Translations under genes and position numbers: made by a program
The notes under the pieces: model-generated
What the model saw: the letters and a program-made list of their open reading frames with translations, nothing else
The model's database searches: none
Told to the model about the DNA's origin: nothing
Source: Candidatus Dormiibacterota bacterium
GTDB taxonomy: Bacteria > Chloroflexota > Dormibacteria > UBA8260
Direction: 5' to 3'
NCBI GenBank assembly: GCA_955652545.1
Contig: CATPCA010000082.1
Location: forward strand, 1 to 7,005
Length of the DNA stretch: 7,005 nt
Shown: in pieces, positions 1-6,122 of the stretch
Position numbering within the stretch: position 1 is the stretch's first letter
Layout of the letters: every line of letters begins with the position of its first letter

Positions 1-13
1 CTCCAAGCGTGCC

Positions 14-19
14 TACAGT
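14..19 (+). promoter_or_regulatory. -10 element of a probable leaderless promoter for the cyclase response regulator
   Basis: TACAGT fits the TANNNT -10 consensus and ends six bases before the ATG at 26. This is the spacing at which transcription would start on the A of the start codon, giving a leaderless mRNA. No Shine-Dalgarno-like purine run lies between it and the ATG. Leaderless transcripts with this arrangement are well known in actinobacteria. Any -35 element would lie outside the window. The same pattern recurs in front of the response regulator near 6123. Confidence 0.5.
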
Positions 20-25
20 CACGCC

Positions 26-1354
26 ATGCCGTCTGACGCATCCATCCGTGTCGTCCTGGCCGATGACAACCTCATCGTCCGCGAGGGCGTCCGAGCTCTC
101 CTGCTTGCCGCTGGCGACATCGACGTCGTCGCCGTGGCCGGCGACTACGACGAGCTGATCGCTGGCGCCGACGAGTTCATGCCCCAGGTGGTGGTCACCG
201 ACATCCGGATGCCGCCGAACTTCGTTGACGAGGGCATTGCCGCGGCGCGCCTGATCCGCAAACAGTACCCCGGCACCGGCATCGTCATCCTGTCCCAGTA
301 CGACGAGCCGGAGTACGCTATCGCGCTCCTCAGCGAGGGCGCCGCCGGCTACGCCTACCTGCTCAAGGACCGCGTCGCCGAGGGTGACCAGCTGGCGCGG
401 GCGGTTCGCGAGGTCAGCACCGGCGGCTCGATGCTCGATCCGCGCATCGTCAACGCGCTGACCCAACCGGTGACCGACGCCGGCAACCTCAGCGACAGCG
501 ATGAGCGGCTGCTGCAGATGGTGGCCGAGGGGCGCCCGATGAAGGCGATCGCGGTGGCCATCAACTCCACGCCCGAGGCCGTCTCCGACGCTGTCGAGCA
601 GCTCTTCCTGCAGCTCGCGCAGCAGGCGAGCGCGGGCACGCAGAGCGCGCTGCAGCGGCTCCGGATGCTGCACAGGGCGATCGTCGACCGCGAGGAGCAG
701 GGCGAGAGCCTCAGCCGCATGCTGCCCGGCGGCGTGGCCCAGAAGATGCGCGAGCAGGGAGTGCGGCCGGGCGAGACGGAGCGACTCACCGTCACCGTGC
801 TGATGTCCGACATCCGCGCCTACTCGACGATCGCCGAGCTGGCCGACCCCAGCGTCCTCGCCGGCCAGTTGCACGAGCACCGCGCCGAGATGAATCACGC
901 GCTGCTCGGTGAAAACGGGACGGTGATGCAATTCGTCGGCGACGCTGTGATGGCCGTGTTCGGTGCTCCGTTCCCGCAGCCTGACCAGTGCGAGCGCGCC
1001 GTCGCGGCGGCCGAGGCGATGCACGCGCGCCAGGCGGATCTCAACGCGCGATGGGCGACCGCCGGGCTGCCGCCGTTCCACCTGGGCATCGGCGTCTCCA
1101 CAGGCAATGTCGCGGCCGCGCTGCTCGGATCCGACGAGCGGCTCGAGTACTCCGTCGTCGGTGACGCCGTGAACCTCGCGCAGCGATTGCAACAGTGGGC
1201 CGAGGGCGGCCAGACGGTGCTCAGCGAGCCGACGTTTGCCGCACTGCCCGAGCCGCCCGACGCGGAACGCCTGGAGCCTGCGCTCGTCAAGGGCCGGCAG
1301 ACGCCGGTCGGTGCATACCGCGTCGGAGCAGCCCTCGCGGTGGTCGACGCGTGA
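26..1354 (+). CDS. Response regulator with class III adenylate/guanylate cyclase output domain (REC - degenerate LuxR HTH - cyclase)
   Basis: This 442-residue cytoplasmic protein should make a cyclic nucleotide when its receiver is phosphorylated. The receiver spans about residues 6-130, with acidic pair D13/D14, phospho-acceptor D59 in a TDIRMPP motif, S90 and K114. Residues 155-197 align without gaps to the LuxR HTH of the regulator at 6123-6794 but lack its key DNA-contact residues. A linker helix ends in an LSRMLPGGVAQKM segment (229-241), typical just before cyclase domains. The cyclase spans about 254-415: metal-binding D262 and D306 (in FVGDAVMAVFGAP), and N383 and R387 in GDAVNLAQRL. 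The usual purine-specifying lysine is Q302, and the partner position seven before N383 is S376, so the substrate (ATP or GTP) is uncertain. The ATG at 26 gives a full receiver and fits the leaderless promoter. The stop overlaps the next gene, a histidine kinase likely to phosphorylate it. Domain calls are firm; nucleotide choice and partner are inferred. Confidence 0.93.
   Translation: MPSDASIRVVLADDNLIVREGVRALLLAAGDIDVVAVAGDYDELIAGADEFMPQVVVTDIRMPPNFVDEGIAAARLIRKQYPGTGIVILSQYDEPEYAIALLSEGAAGYAYLLKDRVAEGDQLARAVREVSTGGSMLDPRIVNALTQPVTDAGNLSDSDERLLQMVAEGRPMKAIAVAINSTPEAVSDAVEQLFLQLAQQASAGTQSALQRLRMLHRAIVDREEQGESLSRMLPGGVAQKMREQGVRPGETERLTVTVLMSDIRAYSTIAELADPSVLAGQLHEHRAEMNHALLGENGTVMQFVGDAVMAVFGAPFPQPDQCERAVAAAEAMHARQADLNARWATAGLPPFHLGIGVSTGNVAAALLGSDERLEYSVVGDAVNLAQRLQQWAEGGQTVLSEPTFAALPEPPDAERLEPALVKGRQTPVGAYRVGAALAVVDA
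1351..1354 (+). other. GTGA start/stop overlap coupling cyclase regulator to kinase 1
   Basis: The GTG start of the kinase shares bases with the TGA stop of the upstream gene. The nearest purine-rich stretch (GGAG at 1325-1328) is more than 20 bases away, too far to act as a Shine-Dalgarno site. Initiation most likely depends on ribosomes that have just terminated, which would keep regulator and kinase output in a fixed ratio. Confidence 0.75.
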
Positions 1355-3492
1355 TCGACGATGCGCCGCAGCGACGCACCACAGCGATCGCGGTTGGCCT
1401 CGCGGGAACCGCGCTCGCCGGGGCGACGGTCACCGCCGTTCTGGCGGTGCTCAATCACGCCCACCTGTCGAACATCGACGCCGCCGACCCGTCGTCGATC
1501 GTCGTACCCATGGGTGCGGCTCTGCTCGGCATGCTGGTGGCGGCGCGCCGTCCGCACAACCCGGTGGGGTGGCTGCTGCTCGTCATAGCAGTGGCCTCGA
1601 GCCTGCAGGGGGTCGAGGACCAGTACGCACGGTTCGCGCTGCTCACCCACCCGGGGGCGCCGGGCGCCGTCTGGGCAGAGTGGCTCGACAGCTTCGGAAC
1701 TGTCGCCATCTTCCCTGCCGGCGCGGTCATGTGGCTCCTCGTGCTCCTTCCTGATGGACACGCTCCGTCGCGACGATGGCGGACCGCCCTGATCGTCGGC
1801 ACGGTGGACTCCATCGTCCTCGTCGTCTCCACCGCATTCGCGCCCGGTCCTCTCAATTCCGGTGCGAGCGGTGCCAACTACCCCAGTCTGAACAACCCAT
1901 TGGGCCTCGGGATATTCCAGCCGTTCTCCGGGAACGGGCCGGTGGGCGCAGTGATCTGGTTTCTCGGCCTGGCCATGCTGCTTCTGGCCAGCGTGGCGCC
2001 GCTTCTGCGGATGCGTCGCGCCCACGGCGATGAGCGCCAGCAGTTGAAGTGGATCGCCTATGCCGTGTTGCTCACGGCGGCACTGCTCGTCCCCTTCATG
2101 TTTCTGGCCGGCGGCGTGCTGCCCAGCTGGACGTTCGACGTCCCGATCGTGCTCGGTTTCGGTCTGGCTCTCCCTGTGTCCATAGGGATCGCCATCTTCA
2201 AGCACCGCCTGTACGACATCGACATGGTCATCAGCCGCACGGTGGTGTACGGGTCGTTGGCTGTGTTCATCACGGCGGTGTATGTCGGCATCGCCGTGGG
2301 CGTCGGGGCACTCATCGGCGGGGGCGGCAAGCCCAATCTCGGGCTGTCGATCCTCGCCACGGCGATCGTTGCCGTTGGTTTCCAGCCGGTGCGCGAGCGG
2401 GTCCAGAGGGTGGCCAACCGGCTGGTCTACGGCAAGCGTGCCACACCGTATGAGGTGCTTTCGCAATTCTCCGAGCGCGTTGCCGAGGGGTACGCGATGG
2501 ACGACGTGCTCCCTCGCATGGCGCGAGTGCTCGCCGAAGGCACCGGTGCGGAGCGAGCAGATGTCTGGCTGCGCATTGGCGAAACCCTGCGCGCCGCCGC
2601 AGCGTGGCCGTCGGCCTCGCCGCCATACGATCTGGTCCCCGTCAACGGCAGCATCCTTCATGCGCCCGCGGGAGCGGATCGCATGCTGGCGGTGCGGCAC
2701 CAGGGCGAAATCCTCGGAGCTTTGAGCCTGAACAAGCGAGCCGGCGAGACGCTCACTCCAGTCGAGGAGAACCTGGTCGCTCACCTCGCCGGGCAGGCGG
2801 GACTGGTGCTGAAGAACGTCGGGCTCACTGCGGACCTGCAGGCGCGGCTGGCGGAGCTGCGAGCGTCGAGGCAACGCCTGGTCAGCGCTCAGGACGACGA
2901 GCGCCGCAGGCTTGAACGCAACCTGCACGACGGCGCCCAGCAACACCTGGTGGCGATCAAGGTGAAGCTGGGGCTGGCGGAGATGCTGGCGAGCAGGGAT
3001 CCAGAGAAGGCGAGGGCCACCCTCGCCCAGCTCAAGGACGACGCCGACGAAGCGTTGGAGACACTGCGCGACCTCGCGCGTGGCATCTACCCACCTCTGC
3101 TCGCCGACAAAGGTCTGCCCGCAGCGCTCGAGTCCCAGGCGCGCAAGGCGACTGTTCCGGTGGCGGTTGAGGCCGGCGGTGTGGGCCGCTACTCACAGGA
3201 GATCGAAGCTGCCGTGTACTTCTGCTGCCTCGAGGCGCTGCAGAACCTGCAGAAGTACGCGCGCGCCACGGGCGCTGTGATCCGGCTCTCCCCCGAGGAT
3301 GGTGCGCTCCGTTTTGAGGTCGTTGACGACGGCGTTGGCTTCGACGTGGCGACCACGAGGAAGGGCTCTGGGCTGACCAACATGGTCGATCGGCTGGAGG
3401 CTGTGGGTGGCGGGGTTGACGTGTCGTCGAGTCTGGGCAGCGGTACCAGTTTGCGTGGCTGGCTTCCCGTCCTCGCAAGCGTGCCGGCGTGA
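1351..3492 (+). CDS. Multi-pass membrane sensor histidine kinase with GAF and HisKA_3/HATPase_c domains (paralogue 1)
   Basis: This 713-residue protein probably autophosphorylates on histidine and passes phosphate to a NarL-type receiver. The first ~345 residues hold about nine or ten hydrophobic segments (for example 11-34, 72-88, 116-133, 197-219, 235-255, 264-283, 298-322, 330-345), an unnamed sensor region. A GAF-like domain follows (about 366-500), then a short coiled coil. The HisKA_3 box reads ERRRLERNLHDGAQQ with phospho-acceptor H526; its HDxxxQ pattern suggests phosphatase activity as well. The ATPase domain shows N632 (N box), D660-G-V-G (D box) and GSGLTNM at 672-678. C625-C626 just before the N box are absent from the paralogue. 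The start is the GTG at 1351, which overlaps the previous stop as GTGA. There is no Shine-Dalgarno site, so translational coupling is likely. An in-frame start at 1195 would add a low-complexity Arg/Ala tail inside the cyclase gene and is unlikely. The ligand is unknown. Confidence 0.93.
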   Translation: MIDDAPQRRTTAIAVGLAGTALAGATVTAVLAVLNHAHLSNIDAADPSSIVVPMGAALLGMLVAARRPHNPVGWLLLVIAVASSLQGVEDQYARFALLTHPGAPGAVWAEWLDSFGTVAIFPAGAVMWLLVLLPDGHAPSRRWRTALIVGTVDSIVLVVSTAFAPGPLNSGASGANYPSLNNPLGLGIFQPFSGNGPVGAVIWFLGLAMLLLASVAPLLRMRRAHGDERQQLKWIAYAVLLTAALLVPFMFLAGGVLPSWTFDVPIVLGFGLALPVSIGIAIFKHRLYDIDMVISRTVVYGSLAVFITAVYVGIAVGVGALIGGGGKPNLGLSILATAIVAVGFQPVRERVQRVANRLVYGKRATPYEVLSQFSERVAEGYAMDDVLPRMARVLAEGTGAERADVWLRIGETLRAAAAWPSASPPYDLVPVNGSILHAPAGADRMLAVRHQGEILGALSLNKRAGETLTPVEENLVAHLAGQAGLVLKNVGLTADLQARLAELRASRQRLVSAQDDERRRLERNLHDGAQQHLVAIKVKLGLAEMLASRDPEKARATLAQLKDDADEALETLRDLARGIYPPLLADKGLPAALESQARKATVPVAVEAGGVGRYSQEIEAAVYFCCLEALQNLQKYARATGAVIRLSPEDGALRFEVVDDGVGFDVATTRKGSGLTNMVDRLEAVGGGVDVSSSLGSGTSLRGWLPVLASVPA
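3489..3492 (+). other. GTGA start/stop overlap coupling kinase 1 to kinase 2
   Basis: This repeats the junction at 1351-1354: a GTG start shares bases with the TGA stop of the upstream gene, and no Shine-Dalgarno-like run precedes it. The identical junction supports a three-gene translationally coupled operon. It may also be a by-product of the tandem duplication that made the second kinase. Confidence 0.75.
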
Positions 3493-5732
3493 TCGAGGAC
3501 GCGCGGCGAGGCAGGACAACCGCGCTGGCCTTTGGGCTGGGCGCGCTGGCGATATCGGCGGCTGCAGCGACCGCGACGCTCGCCGTGCTGAACCGCGCCT
3601 CGCTTCCCGACCTGGACGCAGCCGACCCGACGTCGATCGTGATTCCGATCGGCATCGGTGTGGTGGGCGCGCTGGTGGCATCGCGCCAACCCCGCAACCC
3701 GACCGGATGGCTCTTCCTGTTCATCGCCGTGGTGGGAGGACTGCAGGGGGTAGAGGATCAATATGTCCGGTTCGCGGTGGTCACCCATCCGGGCTCGCTC
3801 CCCGGCGTTGCCTGGGCGGCCTGGCTGAACAGCTGGACCCTGTTTCTCATCTTCCCGGCGGGCGCGGTGGCGCTTCTGATGCTGCTGCTCCCCAATGGAC
3901 GACTGTCTTCGCGGCGATGGCGGCCGCTCATCCCCATTGCCATCGTCTCGACCGCGGCGACCTCTGTGCTGACAGCCCTGAGTCCCGGTGCGCTGGCGAT
4001 GAACTCGAACGGAATCAACTACCCGACTCCGACCAACCCGATTGGAGTCGCGTTTCTCCACGGCATCTTCACGACGGGATCGTCCACGATGACGGCGCTC
4101 AACAGCGCCACCTGGTTCGCCGGGCTTGTCGTGCTGTTGGTCGCTGCGGCGGCACCGCTGGTGCGCATGCGGAGATCCAGGGGAGAGCAACGCCAGCAGC
4201 TGAAGTGGATCTCGTATGCGCTGTTGACAACGGTCGGGGCGATTATCCTGTTCTCGTTTCTCGCCGGAACTGTCCTACCCAACTGGACCTTCGACATCCC
4301 GATCGTGGTCGGCTTCGGCATCGCGCTCCCGACAGCGGCGGGAGTCGCCATCTTCAAACACCGGCTCTATGACATCGACATCGTCATCAGCCGCACCCTG
4401 GTCTTCGGCTCGCTGGCGGTGTTCATCACGGCGGTCTACGTGGGCATCGCCGTCGGCATCGGCGCGGTCATCGGCGGCGGCGGCAAGCCCAACCTCGGCC
4501 TCTCCATCGTGGCGACAGCGATCGTGGCGGTGGGGTTCCAGCCGCTCCGCGAGCGGCTGGAACGCGTCGCCAACAGGCTCGTGTACGGCAAGCGCGCCAC
4601 CCCCTACGAGGTACTGGCGCAATTCTCCGAACGCGTTGCCGAGTCGTATGCCGCGGACGACGTCATGCCGCGGATGGCGCGGGTGCTCGCCGAGGGAACG
4701 GGGGCGCAGCGCGCCGACGTGTGGCTGCGCAGCGGAACCGCATGGCGCGATGTGGCCGTCTGGCCGTTGGATGCGCCAGCCCATGATCCCGTCGCGGTTG
4801 AGAACGGTGCCCTGCCGGCGCTCAACAGGGTCAGCCGGCTGGTCGAGGTGCGCCACCAGGGCGACCTCCTAGGCGCGTTGGGCGTCACCAAGCGCAGCGG
4901 CGAGTCGCTCACCCCAGTGGAGGAGAACCTGCTCAGCCACCTCGCGAGGCAGGCCGGGTTGGTGCTCAAGAACGTCGGCCTGACGAGCGACCTGCAGGCG
5001 CGGCTCGAAGACCTGCGCGCTTCGCGCCAGAGATTGGTCACTGCACAGGATGAGGAGCGTCGCCGGCTCGAGCGCGACTTGCATGACGGTGCCCAGCAGC
5101 ACCTGGTCGCGCTCAAGGTGAAGCTCGGCCTCGCCGAGATGTTGTTGGGGCGCGATCCCGAGAGAGCCAAGGTCACGCTGGACCAGCTCAAGTCGGACGC
5201 CGATGAAGCCCTCGACACGCTGCGTGACCTGGCGCGCGGCATCTACCCGCCGATGCTCGCCGACAAGGGGCTCGGCGCGGCGCTCGCCTCGCAGGCGCGC
5301 AAAGCGACCGTTCCGGTAACCGTCGACGCCGCAAGCATCGGCCGCTATTCACAGGACGTCGAGGCCGCCGTGTACTTCGCGGTGCTCGAGTCACTCCAGA
5401 ACGTGCAGAAGTATGCGGGCGCATCATGCGCCGTGATCCGGCTGCGCGAGGACAGCGGTGAGCTGCACTTCAGCGTCGAAGACGACGGCCACGGCTTCGA
5501 CACCGCTGCCAAACGGAACGGCTCCGGCCTCACCAACATGGCGGATCGCCTCGACGCACTCGGCGGTCAACTGCGGGTCACGTCGACGATCGGCGCCGGG
5601 ACGTCAGTTGAAGGCCGGGTGACGGTCTATGTCGCGGTGGCGCCGTTGGCCGCCGACCACGCCTCGACCAGCCGCTCCGGGCTGAACTCCGACTTGGGGA
5701 TGAAGCAGGCGGCGCCGACCTCTTCGGCCTGA
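3489..5732 (+). CDS. Multi-pass membrane sensor histidine kinase with GAF and HisKA_3/HATPase_c domains (paralogue 2, extended C-terminus)
   Basis: This 747-residue protein is a tandem paralogue of the preceding kinase, collinear from its first residues. It has the same order: about nine or ten membrane segments, a GAF-like domain, a coiled coil, a HisKA_3 box with H532 in LHDGAQQ, N638 (N box), D666-G-H-G (D box) and GSGLTNM at 678-684. From FKHRLYDID to ADVWLR (residues 289-414 here, 283-408 in paralogue 1) I count 112 of 126 identical residues. TM1, the outer loops and the GAF centre differ much more. The GTG start overlaps the previous stop as GTGA, with no Shine-Dalgarno site. Residues 714-747 form a Ser/Ala-rich tail with no counterpart in paralogue 1. 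They are read from DNA antisense to the receiver gene, so the original stop was probably lost. The shared catalytic core suggests common receivers and possibly heterodimers, but this is inference. Confidence 0.92.
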   Translation: MIEDARRGRTTALAFGLGALAISAAAATATLAVLNRASLPDLDAADPTSIVIPIGIGVVGALVASRQPRNPTGWLFLFIAVVGGLQGVEDQYVRFAVVTHPGSLPGVAWAAWLNSWTLFLIFPAGAVALLMLLLPNGRLSSRRWRPLIPIAIVSTAATSVLTALSPGALAMNSNGINYPTPTNPIGVAFLHGIFTTGSSTMTALNSATWFAGLVVLLVAAAAPLVRMRRSRGEQRQQLKWISYALLTTVGAIILFSFLAGTVLPNWTFDIPIVVGFGIALPTAAGVAIFKHRLYDIDIVISRTLVFGSLAVFITAVYVGIAVGIGAVIGGGGKPNLGLSIVATAIVAVGFQPLRERLERVANRLVYGKRATPYEVLAQFSERVAESYAADDVMPRMARVLAEGTGAQRADVWLRSGTAWRDVAVWPLDAPAHDPVAVENGALPALNRVSRLVEVRHQGDLLGALGVTKRSGESLTPVEENLLSHLARQAGLVLKNVGLTSDLQARLEDLRASRQRLVTAQDEERRRLERDLHDGAQQHLVALKVKLGLAEMLLGRDPERAKVTLDQLKSDADEALDTLRDLARGIYPPMLADKGLGAALASQARKATVPVTVDAASIGRYSQDVEAAVYFAVLESLQNVQKYAGASCAVIRLREDSGELHFSVEDDGHGFDTAAKRNGSGLTNMADRLDALGGQLRVTSTIGAGTSVEGRVTVYVAVAPLAADHASTSRSGLNSDLGMKQAAPTSSA
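5627..5732. other. 106-base convergent antisense overlap between kinase 2 and the receiver gene
   Basis: The 3' end of kinase 2 (+) and the 3' end of the receiver gene (-) are both coding here. The receiver side holds conserved sequence (the K107 motif and its final helix), whereas the kinase side encodes a tail absent from its paralogue. The receiver frame is therefore ancestral and the kinase frame is the newcomer. I see no terminator hairpin between the two genes, so their transcripts should overlap. Confidence 0.85.
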
Positions 5733-6013
5733 GGTCCGTACTCGGCCGCCTCGTACGTGGAGAGAACCAGCACCACCACCGGTTTAGTCGCGACGTCGGC
5801 CAGGATCTGCCGCGTCGCCTCCAGACCGCTGATACCTGGCAGGTTCACATCCATGAGCACCAGGCCGGGATGCAACTCGTGCGCCATGCGCACCGACGCC
5901 TCGCCGTCCTCGGCTTCGCCGACGACCTCGAAACCATCAGTCAACTCGACGACCGTGCGCGCCACGGCGCGGAACGGCTCCTGGTCGTCGACGATCAGAA
6001 CCTGGACCGGCAT
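5627..6013 (-). CDS. Stand-alone receiver-domain response regulator (no output domain)
   Basis: This 128-residue protein consists of a single receiver domain. Visible residues are the acidic pair D9/D10 in VLIVDDQ, phospho-acceptor D55 in LMDVNLPG, S85 in LVLST, and K107 in FIPKSEF. It ends about twenty residues after the lysine, so no DNA-binding or enzymatic output domain is present. It could act as a phosphate sink, a relay intermediate or a protein-binding switch. I chose the ATG at 6013 because it places the first beta-strand immediately; an in-frame GTG at 6067 would add 18 residues of unlikely N-terminus with no ribosome site. The purine run GGGAG touches the ATG directly, too close for a normal Shine-Dalgarno site. 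It is divergent from the NarL-type regulator, and its last 106 bases overlap kinase 2 tail to tail. Family is firm; the partner kinase is not shown by sequence. Confidence 0.92.
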   Translation of the reverse strand: MPVQVLIVDDQEPFRAVARTVVELTDGFEVVGEAEDGEASVRMAHELHPGLVLMDVNLPGISGLEATRQILADVATKPVVVLVLSTYEAAEYGPQAEEVGAACFIPKSEFSPERLVEAWSAANGATAT

Positions 6014-6022
6014 CTCCCACTG

Positions 6023-6052
6023 AGGATAAGCCCTCGCTCTGTCTCCGACCAA
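6023..6052 (-). promoter_or_regulatory. Probable promoter of the stand-alone receiver gene
   Basis: Read on the minus strand, TATCCT occupies 6028-6023 and is followed by C. It ends nine bases before the ATG at 6013, so the leader would be only about two or three bases. A weak -35-like TTGGTC lies at 6052-6047 with an 18-base spacer. The same TATCCTC string serves the divergent regulator on the other strand. The -10 element is reasonable; the -35 is weak. Confidence 0.4.
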
Positions 6053-6113
6053 TGGTGCCTGCCCCACACCGATGGTGATGCAGGCCGTCTCCTCGCGGCC
6101 TCATCGGCTCGCC

Positions 6114-6119
6114 TATCCT
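6114..6119 (+). promoter_or_regulatory. -10 element of a probable leaderless promoter for the NarL-type regulator
   Basis: TATCCT lies three bases before the ATG at 6123 and exactly six bases before the in-frame GTG at 6126. The flanks match the promoter of the cyclase regulator: both have GCC before the hexamer, C after it, and a start codon followed by CCG six bases later. That favours transcription and translation starting at the GTG. No -35-like hexamer or Shine-Dalgarno site is visible. Confidence 0.45.
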
Positions 6120-6122
6120 CCG

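Larger units (their letters stand above)
1351..5620 (+). repeat. Tandem gene duplication (two kinase copies, diverged)
   Basis: The two kinases are adjacent, in the same orientation and collinear over about 2.1 kb each (1351-3480 and 3489-5620). Nucleotide matches are patchy. Short identical runs such as gtgttcatcacggcggt are broken mainly at third codon positions while the protein is kept. That pattern suggests an old duplication held by purifying selection rather than a recent copy or assembly artefact. Confidence 0.85.
6014..6122. other. Divergent intergenic region between two response regulators
   Basis: This 109-base spacer separates the starts of the receiver gene (-) and the NarL-type regulator (+). 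It carries a TATCCTC -10-like string near each end, one per strand. I saw no convincing inverted repeat that would mark an operator for the NarL-type regulator, although autoregulation from such a spacer would be usual for the family. Confidence 0.5.

Noticed and set aside
1195..1350. Longer N-terminus for kinase 1
   Set aside because: The added 52 residues are Arg/Ala/Gly-rich and lie inside the cyclase domain in another frame. The GTG at 1351 matches the start of the paralogue and the GTGA junction.
895..2946. 683-codon open frame on the minus strand
   Set aside because: It lies opposite the cyclase domain and kinase 1. It is rich in Arg, His, Gln, Asp and Gly with no recognisable fold, as expected for an antisense frame of GC-rich coding DNA.
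3189..4190. 333-codon open frame on the minus strand
   Set aside because: It is antisense to the kinase junction and the start of kinase 2, with the same Arg/His/Gln-rich composition and no domain. An equivalent shadow lies opposite kinase 1, so it reflects the duplicated coding sequence.
6014..6067. Upstream GTG start (6067) for the stand-alone receiver
   Set aside because: It would add 18 residues before the first receiver strand, lacks a ribosome site and lies upstream of the likely -10 element.
6072..6122. Upstream ATG start (6072) for the NarL-type regulator
   Set aside because: The extra 17 residues lie outside the receiver fold and the start is upstream of the promoter element. It remains possible if transcription starts further upstream.
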